Positions 1 to 9,056 are shown, counted from the first letter of the stretch. The stretch: DNA of 41,397 nucleotides from Chryseobacterium soli (GCF_000737705.1 NZ_JPRH01000014.1:1-41397); one strand, 5' to 3'. Translations and numbers: made by a program. Notes: generated by a model not told the origin, from the letters alone.

Positions 1-7
1 GCGAGTG

Positions 8-38
8 CAAAAGTAATGCTTATTTCTAAACCAGCCAA
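8..38 (-). promoter_or_regulatory. Bacteroidota-type promoter P3, leftward
   Basis: On the minus strand the -7 element is TACTTTTG (15 to 8) and the -33 element is TTG (38 to 36), separated by 20 bases. This fits the flavobacterial pattern TTG-N17-23-TAnnTTTG. Transcription would start at or just beyond the left edge of the window. Confidence 0.6.
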
Positions 39-133
39 ATCTTTTTGAACAAAATTTTAAAGTTTTTTAAGTAACCCTAATCTCCTATCCTTTCTTAAAT
101 CTGACCCTCTCTGCGCTCCCTATTAAGGGACTG

Positions 134-162
134 CAAAGATACAAACTTTTTTAAATTATCAA
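134..162 (-). promoter_or_regulatory. Bacteroidota-type promoter P2, leftward
   Basis: Minus-strand TATCTTTG (141 to 134) with TTG (162 to 160) 18 bases upstream. Immediately downstream the transcript would begin with the hairpin TCCCTTAATAGGGA, then the box AGCGCAGAGA that also follows P1. Confidence 0.6.
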
Positions 163-246
163 AATTAAATCCTGATTATTTTTTAGTTCATTCCTTATAT
201 CAATTACTGTCTCTGCGCTACCTACTATCTCTCGTTTTCAGTGGGG

Positions 247-277
247 CAAAGATAGAAACTTTTAACTACCCCAACAA
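247..277 (-). promoter_or_regulatory. Bacteroidota-type promoter P1, leftward
   Basis: Minus-strand TATCTTTG (254 to 247) with a TTG (277 to 275) 20 bases upstream. The sequence after the -7 box begins CCCCACT and reaches AGCGCAGAGA (219 to 210), repeated after P2. The same TATCTTTGC-plus-CCACT arrangement occurs at the rpsA promoter in this window. Confidence 0.6.
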
Positions 278-451
278 CTTTATTTAACATAAAGTTTACT
301 TTTGATTCATATAATACACTAACTCCCTCACTAGTAGAAGGTAAAATTTAAACATTTATTTAAGGGTGAGTAGGATAAATTCAATATGCATCATAGAACC
401 TTCGTATTTCGGATAAAGCCGGTGGATATTTTTATTGATTAATTTTATTTA

Positions 452-471
452 GGCCGGGCTAAAGCCCAGCC
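452..471. repeat. REP-like palindrome
   Basis: An intergenic inverted repeat: GGGCT and AGCCC (456-460, 463-467) flank two bases, and the stem is extended by GGC/GCC after one mismatch. It is much richer in G and C than the surrounding AT-rich DNA. GGGCTTTAGCCC-type palindromes recur between genes in many Bacteroidota. Only this copy was noticed in the window. It has no U-tract on either strand, so a terminator is less likely. Confidence 0.5.
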
Positions 472-609
472 CTATTGAATATTTATTATGTTGGATAGAA
501 TATGGGGAACATTTCTATGGGATCTTTCTGCTTTTTATTTTATACTATATATAGGTAGTACTACAACCTTATTCTAATTTTAAACTTATGGTATTTAAGT
601 AAGACTGTC

Positions 610-1605
610 TTATTTAACAAAATTATATAAAGCATCAAAAAACTTTGAATATACTTCTATGTGAGGAAGATGCCCTACGTTTTCAATCTCTACCAATTTT
701 GATCCGGAGATTTCTTTTTGGGTTTTCTTTCCTAATTCCTGATACTGGCCCATTTTAGGTTGAAGCTCTTTAGGTGCCCTATCTTTTCCTATGGCAGTTC
801 GGTCTCTGGTGCCAATAATTAATAAGGTAGGAACTTTAATGTTTTTAAATTCATAACAAACCGGCTGGTTGTAGATCATGTCTGAAGTGAGTGCAGCATC
901 CCAAGCTACTTGTGGATAGTCTTTATGTAATGTCCATCCAGCGATCAGATCCAACCAAGGTTGATATTCCTCTTTCCATTTATTATCGTAATAAAATTTC
1001 ATCTGATAGTTTTTGTAAGTATTAGCCGTATTTTTCAGTTCAGACTGGTATGCCTGGTCGATAGTTTGATAAGAAGCGAATGTTTTATAGTCTTCCAGAC
1101 CAATAGGATTTTCAAGAATTAATTTTTGCACGCGCTCCGGATACAACAGTGTAAACCGTACAGCTACCATTCCTCCCATTGAATGTCCTAAAACGATAGT
1201 TTTATCAATTTTAAGCTGGTCTAGAATTGCTTTTGTATTTTCAGCGAGTTGAGAAAAAGAGAATTGATAGTTATGAGGTTTTGAAGATTTTCCAAATCCA
1301 ATCTGGTCTGGAATGATAACTCTGAACCCCTTATCTGAAAGGTCTTTTGCCGTTCTCTCCCAATAGGCTCCATTAAAATTTTTTCCATGAAGCAGCATGA
1401 TTGTTTTTCCATTAGAGTTTTGGGGATGAACATCCATGTAAGCCATTTTTAAGTTATTATCCTGAGACTGCAGATCAATGAAATGGACTTTATAGGGATA
1501 TTGGTAATTTGAAAGTACAGCATCCAAAGGCTTTATCTGGGAGAATATCATAGTTGTTGTCATCAACAATATAATTAGTGTTATTATATGTTTGTAGTAT
1601 TTCAT
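610..1605 (-). CDS. Secreted alpha/beta hydrolase
   Basis: A 331-residue alpha/beta-hydrolase-fold enzyme. An N-terminal hydrophobic signal (about 5-22, ending before SQ) points to export. The oxyanion-region motif LLHGKNFNGAYW (71-82) precedes the nucleophile elbow GHSMGG, with Ser142 as nucleophile. Asp268 in GTRDRT and His312 in VGHLPH complete the likely Ser-Asp-His triad. The family covers esterases, lipases, haloalkane dehalogenases and epoxide hydrolases, and the substrate cannot be read from the sequence. The gene is monocistronic: the terminator of the upstream same-strand transporter gene ends about 26 bases before this start, so it needs its own short promoter. Length is normal for the fold. 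Confidence 0.88.
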   Translation of the reverse strand: MKYYKHIITLIILLMTTTMIFSQIKPLDAVLSNYQYPYKVHFIDLQSQDNNLKMAYMDVHPQNSNGKTIMLLHGKNFNGAYWERTAKDLSDKGFRVIIPDQIGFGKSSKPHNYQFSFSQLAENTKAILDQLKIDKTIVLGHSMGGMVAVRFTLLYPERVQKLILENPIGLEDYKTFASYQTIDQAYQSELKNTANTYKNYQMKFYYDNKWKEEYQPWLDLIAGWTLHKDYPQVAWDAALTSDMIYNQPVCYEFKNIKVPTLLIIGTRDRTAIGKDRAPKELQPKMGQYQELGKKTQKEISGSKLVEIENVGHLPHIEVYSKFFDALYNFVK

Positions 1606-1630
1606 GAAATCTTATTTTAGGTATAAAATT

Positions 1631-1659
1631 AAAAAAACCGCTTCAAAAGAAGCAGTTTT
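1631..1659 (-). terminator. Terminator after the EamA transporter gene
   Basis: A minus-strand hairpin with arms AAAACTGCTTC and GAAGCGGTTTT around TTTT (one mismatch), followed by a U-tract. It lies about 34 bases past the stop of the transporter gene. Confidence 0.75.
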
Positions 1660-1692
1660 CGACTGTTATTTTAATTTAAACTATTATTTTTT

Positions 1693-2667
1693 TTAAGATA
1701 ATTCTGCTACTTTAAGTTCTTTTTTAGGCAGATTCATTAAAACAATGGCAAAAAGAATCAGAATAATTCCAATCCATTGTATTAAAAAGACTTTTTCACC
1801 CAACAATACAAAGGCCATGGTTACAGAAACCGGAAGTTCTAATGATGACACAATACTTCCCAACCCCAATCCTGCATTTGGAAAACCAATATTGAATAAG
1901 ACAGGCGGAATAATGGTTCCGAATAACGCCAGAATAAATCCGTATGTCCAGAATATTGAGTAATTAAATGAGTGGATATGTTCTGTATTTTCTGTAAAAT
2001 TTAAATATACTGATTTTAATCCATCTGAGTAAAGTGGTCCTATCTGAGCAAAAAATAAGAACAGAAGTACAACAACAGATCCTCCCAACAGCATAATAAT
2101 ACTTTTCCGGAAGACTGGAAGATGAGTAGCTAAGGTATTGGATGTAAACATTGTCATAGTATAGGAAGCCGCTGCCATTAATCCCCAGAAGACTCCATGC
2201 CAGTCAAGCTCAATATCCATATTGATAAGGTTAGTGGCTAAAACTGTTCCTAATAAAACAATAACTACCGATATTACCTTTCTGGCATTCGGCAGTTTTT
2301 TTGCCAAAATACTTTCTACAACAACACTGAACCACACTGACTGCATCAAAAGTACAATAGCAATGGATACATTAATATACTGCACCGCGATATAATAAAA
2401 CAGACTGGTGCACCCAAGAGAGGTTCCGGCAAGCATAAGCATTTTTACTTCTTTGGAACTTGGTGATGATAATCTTTGTTTTGACGTTATTGTCTGGATA
2501 AAATTAAGGATTAAAAGTCCTATGATTCCCAGTAAAAATTGTGATGTGGTGACTTCAGAAGTCGTGTAGCCATCATGATAAGACATCTTTACAAATGTTG
2601 CTAACATACCATATATACTGGCCCCGATTCCTACAAATAAAACTCCTTTTAGTATATTCTTCTTCAT
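1693..2667 (-). CDS. EamA/DMT family transporter
   Basis: A 324-residue integral membrane protein of the drug/metabolite transporter superfamily. It has about ten hydrophobic segments arranged as two EamA repeats (about 5-150 and 155-315). The second repeat contains the typical segment SIVSSLELPVSVTMAFVLLG near 270-290, where a Pro-Glu pair sits in the membrane. It probably exports a small metabolite or amino acid across the inner membrane, but the substrate is unknown. A TAAATTTG box lies on the minus strand at 2694-2687, about 20 bases upstream of the ATG, though no good -33 TTG is seen. A terminator follows the gene. Confidence 0.9.
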   Translation of the reverse strand: MKKNILKGVLFVGIGASIYGMLATFVKMSYHDGYTTSEVTTSQFLLGIIGLLILNFIQTITSKQRLSSPSSKEVKMLMLAGTSLGCTSLFYYIAVQYINVSIAIVLLMQSVWFSVVVESILAKKLPNARKVISVVIVLLGTVLATNLINMDIELDWHGVFWGLMAAASYTMTMFTSNTLATHLPVFRKSIIMLLGGSVVVLLFLFFAQIGPLYSDGLKSVYLNFTENTEHIHSFNYSIFWTYGFILALFGTIIPPVLFNIGFPNAGLGLGSIVSSLELPVSVTMAFVLLGEKVFLIQWIGIILILFAIVLMNLPKKELKVAELS

Positions 2668-2741
2668 ATATTTTTTTAACAGCCCGCAAATTTACGACAT
2701 ATTAATTTAAATCACCGCCAGCATTGGTATGATAGATAAAC

Positions 2742-2774
2742 AAAATCGTCCCAGGCATGCCTGAGACGATTTTT
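2742..2774 (-). terminator. Terminator after the M36 protease
   Basis: A long near-perfect inverted repeat with arms AAAATCGTC and GACGATTTT, enclosing the palindrome CAGGCATGCCTG. On the minus strand it is followed by T-rich sequence. It lies 20 bases past the protease stop codon. Confidence 0.8.
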
Positions 2775-2794
2775 ATCATTAATGAGATGAATTT

Positions 2795-5395
2795 TTATTT
2801 TTTAACAATCACTTTTGATGAAGCATCGAAACCAAGGCCTTTTACTTTAACCATATATGTTCCGTTAACTAATCTGTTGGTAGAGATTGCTTTTTTAACA
2901 TCCGGAGAAATTTTATCTTCAGACGAAACCAACTTACCTGACATATCATAGATTTCAATACTTACTTTTCCAAGGGTATTGCTTGGGAAGTTGATGTAGA
3001 ATTCGTCTTTAGCAGGGTTTGGATAGATAGAAATGGTATTTTTAACAGCTTTGATCTCTTCTGTTGAAAGTGCAGAACAATCATCCGGCAATAAGAAGCT
3101 TTCTGTCTGATCATTAATATTGGTTTTCACCCCAGCAAGTGCTCCTACTCCAAGTCCTCTTTTAGCAAAGACTCTCCAGATCATACATTTATCCTGTCCT
3201 AAGGTAGTTGCCATTTCAGCAGCTAAGATTGCATTTCTTCCATCAATAAAGGTTGGATTACATGCTTGAAGCTTTAACGCATCTGTTACCAATTGTAGCA
3301 CCCTGGAGCTTCCGTTTGTTGTATTTGCTGTAACGTCTGATGAATACCCATATTTTTCAACATATTTCCAATGCAGATCCCATAGCATGGTTGCCCATAC
3401 AAATCCTATAGAATGGACATCAGGAACTAAGGTTCCGCTTGTATTTACATATTCCATTCCGTTAGTATCTGCATATGTAGCACTGTTGATTGTAAAATCA
3501 GGGGAATATTTAGCAGGTCTGATCCCATCACCTGTCGTTGATTCTCCTGAAGCATATGTTCCTATACCTCTTGGTACAGAAGCATTATCACCAGGTTTAT
3601 TAGTTAACATTAAGGCAAAGAAATCTGACCAGCCTTCACCCATTTGTTCTGAGCTAACTGATGCCTGTAAACAAGTTGATCCATTACCTGTCAATCTATT
3701 AGAAATTCCATGACCGTATTCATGAGTAACGATTCCGTTATCAAAACTTCCGTCAGGAGTAATAGCCATAGACGGATCATTTTTCAGTGTTACATTAACT
3801 GTTGTATTTGCTGTGAGCTGCGTTTTAATATATTCTCCTTCATCATTTGTAACCAATACAGTAGGAATGGTAACTGTAGGATCTGCTCCAGACATATTAC
3901 TAAGAGTAGAACCATTTGCCAGGTTATTGTAAATAATGGCAGCATTAGCACCTGCATCCTGTAAATTTTTTGTTTTGACTACGAAAGAACATGTCCCTCT
4001 TTCAACCAATCCGATTTTACCTGCTAATGAACCAGCCGGCAAAGCTGTACATCCATCTAAAACAGAAGACAACTGAACATTTCCTGTAACACCAGCTGCA
4101 TCTAAAGGATTTCCAAATACAGCAGTTCCTGCCAATGGCTGACGAGGTACGGCAGCAGCGGGAGTATTATAATAAAACAACCTGTTAGTGGATGACCACA
4201 TATACATTTGCATTCTTGGTCTAAGACCGTCTGCAGGAGTTGCAAAGTTAGCGTTATTAGTTCCGCCTGCATCTTGTGCTTCAGCATTTACATAATCATT
4301 ACCTGCTCCTCCAAGTCCAAAATTATTTTGCTGGAAATTTCTTGCAGATTCGGTAAACCCAAATTTGTAAAAAATATCATGTACTTTATTATTGATATAA
4401 AATAGGTTTGTAATAGAAGAATTCAAGTTATTGGCAGCGGTTTCATAGATGCTAAAAGGAAAATTAAAATTTCTGCTAGCTCCACCTTCTGCAGTAGGAC
4501 CTACCGCATTAGTTCCAGTTAAGTCAGCATAAGCATATACATTATTTCCTCTGGTATTAGTATAGTGATTGGTACCATCAGAATGCCATCCTTCCGGAGA
4601 AGATGCAATCATCCAGGGGTTTGTAACCAATGATCGAGATCCAAATGTTGCAGCCTCTAATGGTAAAGCAAATACATTATATGAAGCGTTATCAGGTACC
4701 AATAATAATGACGACATATTCTCCCCTTTCAAAGGACCGATAAAATCTGCTGTAGTATCTGTCGAATAATTGTGAGAATAGGCATCATGGTTAAAATCAC
4801 AAGACAGATTAAGATCAAATTTATTGATGATCTCTCCTGTATTTGCATTCACCAATATTTCCCAATAACTAGCGGCTTTAGGATCCTGAAAAGAAAATTG
4901 ATAGGCAAGCTTTAAACTGCCCTGATCTTCAGCATATACTAATCTTTGTTTAGCTATGTCTGTGTTTTGAGGTGCAGCATCAGAATATCCAACTATTTAA
5001 TAAGCTTTGATTTCTGCTTTTCCTAGATTGTCAGCAATTTTATCAATAGCATCTTTCTGCGTAATTTTCGCATTATTAGAAGTTGATGAAGTATAATCCT
5101 GGATAAAATTATCTGCATAATACACTATTTTACCATCCCTAACCAATGCGGTCCCTACAGAACTATGAATGGGCAGCCCATTATACATCTGTTGAAATTT
5201 GACGACACTTCCTTTCAATGATTTTGAATTATCAACATTGTCGACAATAAAATTGGTAAGGTCAGACTTTTTATATTCTCTTATCTTGTTTTGAGAAATA
5301 TAGTCTTTAATCAGCCTCTCGTTATCTTGTGAAAATAAGGAGGAAGGAATTACTGCGAATACAGCAAATAAAAGGGGTAAAGTTATCTTTTTCAT
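2795..5395 (-). pseudogene. M36 fungalysin-like metalloprotease, T9SS cargo, interrupted by an in-frame stop
   Basis: One reading frame of about 866 codons encodes a secreted zinc protease but carries TAA at codon 133. Codons 1-132 hold a signal peptide (ending near SLFSQ) and a fungalysin/thermolysin-type propeptide. The frame continues after the stop without a shift, through the rest of the propeptide (YWEILVNANTGEI, about 174-186), a protease-associated (PA) insertion (about 435-530), the zinc motif HEYGH (558-562), the third-ligand region GEGWSD (about 586-591), and a type A T9SS domain beginning ISIYPNP (about 800-866). The downstream part has no signal peptide. A TTG at 4855 could start it, but the product would stay in the cytoplasm without most of its chaperone-like propeptide. 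Likely explanations are recent inactivation, a sequencing error, or stop readthrough. Every other domain is intact, so decay is recent if real. Confidence 0.82.
4997..4999 (-). other. In-frame premature stop codon (TAA) in the M36 protease
   Basis: The upstream part ends AEIKAY-stop and the same frame continues IVGYSDAAPQNTD, which reads as ordinary propeptide. The two open parts lie a multiple of three apart (5395 and 4855 differ by 540), so this is a point nonsense change and not a frameshift. Confidence 0.85.
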
Positions 5396-5623
5396 TTCTA
5401 CTAATAAAGGCGCTAATTTACAAATAATTCATATTCAGAAATTATTTTATTTAAAAAATCTACAAAATAAATAAACTACACGTAAAAAGTCCACATGAAA
5501 AATGACTTTACACTTTTCATAATATATAAACAATTATGTTTCCGGCATAAACAAATCAGTTTAAGCCTGTGTAATATATGCCTGGTAGAAATGCATGTTT
5601 CCTTTAAAGATCAACACTATTCC

Positions 5624-5652
5624 ACAAAAAAAGCCACTCTTTCGAGTGGCTT
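5624..5652 (-). terminator. rpsA terminator
   Basis: Minus-strand hairpin AAGCCACTC / GAGTGGCTT with a four-base loop, followed by seven T. It starts 23 bases past the rpsA stop. Beyond it, 5396-5623 contains no supported gene. Confidence 0.9.
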
Positions 5653-5675
5653 CAGATATTCATATGGTGTAAGGA

Positions 5676-7475
5676 TTATTTACCCTCTTCCATTTTTCTT
5701 TTCAATTCTGCTAATGCATCGATATCTCCAAGAGTTGATCTTTCTTCGTTGTTTGAAGAAGATGATGTATTATTAGATCTGTTGTTAGAAGATTCTCTTA
5801 CGTTTTTCTTCTCTTCGTCTCTAAAGATACCAGTATGAGATACTACTACTCTTTTGAATTCTTTGTTGAATTCGATTACTTTAAATTGAGCATCTTCACC
5901 TTTTTTGATTTTAGATCCATCTTCTTTCTCTAATAATCTTGAAGGGCAGAATGCTTCAACTTCAGCATCTTCGAATTGTACAGAAGCTCCTTTATCGTGA
6001 ACTTCTACCGCTTTACCAGCGTGGATAGTTCCTTCAGCATATTTAGTTTCGAATTTATCCCATGGGTTCTCAGTCAATTGCTTGTGACCTAGAGATAATC
6101 TTCTAGCCTGGATGTCTAATTCCAGCACTACAACATCTAATTTATCACCTACTGCACAGAACTCAGATGGGTGCTTGATTTTCTTAGTCCAAGAAAGATC
6201 AGAGATGTAGATTAATCCGTCGATACCTTCTTCTAATTCTACAAATACACCAAAGTTAGTGAAGTTTCTTACCGTTCCTACATGCTTAGATGCAACTGGG
6301 TATTTAGCTTCGATATTTTCCCATGGATCTTTAGATAATTGTTTCATACCTAAAGAGATTTTTCTGTCTTCTCTATCTAAAGTAAGTACTTCAGCTTCCA
6401 CTTCATCACCTACTTTAACGAAATCTCCTGCAGATCTTAAGTGAGTAGACCAAGACATTTCAGAAACGTGGATTAATCCTTCTACACCTGGAGCGATTTC
6501 TACGAATGCACCATAGTCAGCAAGAACTACTACTTTTCCTTTTACTTTATCTCCAACTTTCAAGTCAGCAGAAAGAGCATCCCAAGGATGAGCTTCTAAT
6601 TGCTTCATACCTAACTGGATTCTAGTTTTCTCATCATCAAAGTCAAGGATAACCACTTTCACAGTTTGTCCGTCTTCTAAGATTTCAGATGGGTGGTTCA
6701 CTCTAGACCAAGATAGATCTGTAATGTGAATCAATCCGTCTACACCTCCTAAGTCGATGAATACACCGTAAGAAGTAATATTCTTAACAGTACCTTCAAG
6801 AACCTGACCTTTTTCAAGTTGAGCGATGATTTCTTTTTTCTGACCTTCGATATCTGCTTCGATCAATGCTTTGTGAGATACTACTACGTTTTTGAACTCA
6901 GGGTTGATTTTCACAACTTTGAACTCCATAGTTTTACCTACGAACTGATCGTAATCTTTAATTGGCTTAACATCAATTTGAGAACCTGGTAAGAATGCTT
7001 CGATTCCGTGAACGTCAACGATCATACCTCCTTTAGTTCTAGACTTAACAAAACCGTTAACGATTTCTCCAGTTTCGTGAAGTTCGTTTACTCTATCCCA
7101 AGCTTTAAGCGTTCTAGCTTTTCTGTGAGATAACTGTAACTGCCCTGTTTTGTCTTCTCTTCTGTCTACCATTACTTCAACTTCGTCACCTACTTTTAGG
7201 CCTGGATTGTAACGGAATTCGTTAAGAGAAATAACACCTTCTGATTTGAAGTCGATGTCAACGATAGCTTCTTTATCAGTTAATCTTACTACTTTACCAG
7301 TGATAACGTCGTTATCATTTAAACTGCTTAAAGATCCGTTGTAGATTTCCTCTAAATCGCTTTTTTCTTTTCTTGCGTCTGCATCAAGACCTGATTCGAA
7401 AGAATCCCAATCAAATTGTTCTGGTGCTACGTTTTGGTTTAAAATAACCTCTGCTGAATTTGTCTCTTTTGACAT
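5676..7475 (-). CDS. rpsA: 30S ribosomal protein S1
   Basis: A 599-residue RNA-binding ribosomal protein made of consecutive S1 (OB-fold) domains. Repeats are clear at about 55-120, 135-200, 220-290, 305-375, 390-460 and 475-550, with recurring blocks such as GVFIDLGGVDGLIHITDLSW and YGAFVEIAPGVEGLIHVSEM. The C-terminal tail (about 555-599) is rich in Ser, Asn, Glu and Lys and probably disordered. S1 brings structured mRNAs to the 30S subunit. The start ATG is preceded by an A/T-rich leader with no Shine-Dalgarno, as is usual in Flavobacteriia. It is monocistronic with its own promoter, a leader of about 115 bases, and a strong terminator. Confidence 0.97.
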   Translation of the reverse strand: MSKETNSAEVILNQNVAPEQFDWDSFESGLDADARKEKSDLEEIYNGSLSSLNDNDVITGKVVRLTDKEAIVDIDFKSEGVISLNEFRYNPGLKVGDEVEVMVDRREDKTGQLQLSHRKARTLKAWDRVNELHETGEIVNGFVKSRTKGGMIVDVHGIEAFLPGSQIDVKPIKDYDQFVGKTMEFKVVKINPEFKNVVVSHKALIEADIEGQKKEIIAQLEKGQVLEGTVKNITSYGVFIDLGGVDGLIHITDLSWSRVNHPSEILEDGQTVKVVILDFDDEKTRIQLGMKQLEAHPWDALSADLKVGDKVKGKVVVLADYGAFVEIAPGVEGLIHVSEMSWSTHLRSAGDFVKVGDEVEAEVLTLDREDRKISLGMKQLSKDPWENIEAKYPVASKHVGTVRNFTNFGVFVELEEGIDGLIYISDLSWTKKIKHPSEFCAVGDKLDVVVLELDIQARRLSLGHKQLTENPWDKFETKYAEGTIHAGKAVEVHDKGASVQFEDAEVEAFCPSRLLEKEDGSKIKKGEDAQFKVIEFNKEFKRVVVSHTGIFRDEEKKNVRESSNNRSNNTSSSSNNEERSTLGDIDALAELKRKMEEGK

Positions 7476-7787
7476 TTTCTAATAAAATTTGTATTCCTTC
7501 TTTTTTAATGGTCTGAATAAATGTGGATTTAAAAAATACGGAAGTAATTAATTTATAATATTTTACCTTTTCAAACCTTACCCACAAAAAGTGGTGCAAA
7601 GATATGAAATTTATTTACAATGAACAACAGATATTTCTTCTCTGCATAATTAATAATCAACAAAAATATTCCCCTGTAACCCAGAGCATTTGCTTCTCTA
7701 TTGCTTTATAAATCAATATTTTATTTTAAGCCGCGCTTTAACAACCTGACTTTATTCTAATCAAACCATGCATAAAACAATATAATC
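7476..7787. other. Divergent intergenic region between rpsA and the Ntn-hydrolase gene
   Basis: It contains the leftward rpsA promoter and leader (about 7476-7627). In the right half, 7630-7787, I see no TAnnTTTG element for the rightward hydrolase gene and no other signal. Confidence 0.6.
7597..7627 (-). promoter_or_regulatory. rpsA: rpsA promoter
   Basis: Minus-strand TATCTTTG (7604 to 7597) with TTG (7627 to 7625) 20 bases upstream. The predicted start is near 7590, giving a leader of about 115 bases that opens with a CCAC-TTTTT-GTGG hairpin at its 5' end. Confidence 0.72.
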
Positions 7788-9056
7788 ATGCACAAACATT
7801 TCTTTCTATTATTAACCTGCATCCTGCTTTATAGCAGCCATACAATAAAAGCCTGTACCATCTTTTCCTGTTCCAGAGGAGGAGATGCTTTCGCCGCAGC
7901 TAATGAAGATGACACCACTCCTTTTACCAGAATATGGTATAATCCCGCGACAAAAGACCGCTACGGATCAGTCTGTTTCGGGGGACCGGATATGCAGGTC
8001 GCATCAGCGATGAATGAACACGGATTATTTTTTGATTTCGCTGCTGCCAATTATGACCTCAGTAAATTAGCAGCCCCGAATCTTCATAAAGGATTTCTAA
8101 TGTGGGAAATATTAGGAAAATGCAAAAATGTGAAAGAAGCGATGGTGTATCTCAAGAAATATAACTTTTATGGCCAGGCCAAGATTTTAATTGCAGACAG
8201 AGAAGGAAACTCTATGGTGGTAAATCCAAAAGAGATTATTGAAAAGAAGGGTGAATTTCAGGTGAATGCCAACTGCAATATGCTGAATGGAAAATTATCC
8301 TGCAGAAGACCGGATATAGCCAACGAAATGCTTGCAGGTTCAAAGCAGAACGGTGTAGAGTTTTTAAAAACGATACTGGATAAAACACATCAGGAAGGGG
8401 AACTCAACACCCTATACTCCACTATTTATGATTTGAAAAAAGGAATCATCTATGTCTATCTTTTTCATAATTTCAATACAGCGTATACCATAAACCTAAA
8501 AGCTGAACTGAAAAAGGGCTATCGAATAGAGAATCTTGCAGATCATTTTTCTTCCAATTTTGCCTATGAAAACTATTCAAAAAATCATGCGCTCTATCTT
8601 AAAGAATCTATTTTTCAGGAAATAACAGACAAAGGATTGAATCCAACTGTTGATCATTATATTGCAGAAAGCGAAAAAACATCAGCCACCAACAAAAATC
8701 TTGACCCTGCTTTGCTGGAAGTAGCATTACAGCTTATTAAATACTCATGGAATGCCCATACCAATGGCGGAATGTGGGGCTATTGGTTCAGTGTGCCGGA
8801 AGGCTATGAAGTACTGCAATACAAAGATCCTAAAATAGATGCAGCGCAAAAGCTGCTGCAGTATTTATCTGCTAAAGATTCTTCAGATCCTAAGCTTCAA
8901 AATTTCATGTATGAAATATCCGGCTTTACGAATCTTATCCAGGGAAACAGAGATACAGCAAGAGAATTGTATGAGAAAGCAATACGCAATCCCGACCAGG
9001 CCTATACTGTTACTTTGACGCGTGGAAAAGAAATGCTGAATAGAATCGGCAAGTAA
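7788..9056 (+). CDS. Secreted Ntn-type linear amide C-N hydrolase-like protein
   Basis: A 422-residue protein with an N-terminal signal peptide (about 1-22). The mature protein would begin at Cys23 in KA|CTIFSCSRGG, followed by ANEDD (about 38-42). An N-terminal Cys exposed by cleavage, then an Asn/Asp-rich turn and a blade such as VASAMNEHGLFFDF, resembles the Ntn-hydrolase fold of choloylglycine hydrolases and C45/penicillin-acylase-like enzymes, where that Cys is the nucleophile. The -2 Lys makes a lipoprotein signal less likely. The C-terminal third (about 300-422) is helical and ends in a TPR-like segment (FTNLIQGNRDTARELYEKAI). The substrate is unknown. No promoter or terminator is obvious. 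Confidence 0.72.
   Translation: MHKHFFLLLTCILLYSSHTIKACTIFSCSRGGDAFAAANEDDTTPFTRIWYNPATKDRYGSVCFGGPDMQVASAMNEHGLFFDFAAANYDLSKLAAPNLHKGFLMWEILGKCKNVKEAMVYLKKYNFYGQAKILIADREGNSMVVNPKEIIEKKGEFQVNANCNMLNGKLSCRRPDIANEMLAGSKQNGVEFLKTILDKTHQEGELNTLYSTIYDLKKGIIYVYLFHNFNTAYTINLKAELKKGYRIENLADHFSSNFAYENYSKNHALYLKESIFQEITDKGLNPTVDHYIAESEKTSATNKNLDPALLEVALQLIKYSWNAHTNGGMWGYWFSVPEGYEVLQYKDPKIDAAQKLLQYLSAKDSSDPKLQNFMYEISGFTNLIQGNRDTARELYEKAIRNPDQAYTVTLTRGKEMLNRIGK

Larger units (their letters stand above)
1..609. other. Non-coding left flank
   Basis: No convincing gene is seen here. The stretch holds three leftward promoter-like sites (8-38, 134-162, 247-277), a 10-base direct repeat TCTCTGCGCT at 108-117 and 210-219, and a REP-like palindrome at 452-471. 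The rest is AT-rich with no recognisable signal. The promoters point out of the window, so the region is probably the upstream control region of a strongly expressed gene or stable RNA to the left. That target is inferred, not seen. Confidence 0.6.

Noticed and set aside
1..609. A tRNA or other stable RNA gene within the left flank
   Set aside because: No cloverleaf pattern or conserved T-loop sequence was found. Only promoters point towards something outside the window.
3387..3713. Rightward 108-codon frame inside the M36 protease
   Set aside because: A shadow of the protease coding strand, with no start signal or family resemblance.
2795..4855. Separate 686-codon protease gene starting at TTG 4855
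   Set aside because: The same frame runs upstream through the propeptide to codon 134 directly after the TAA. A TTG start would lack a signal peptide although the product carries a T9SS sorting domain.
5495..5776. Rightward 93-codon frame across the rpsA 3' end
   Set aside because: It overlaps the rpsA terminator and coding end antisense, and has no recognisable features or promoter.
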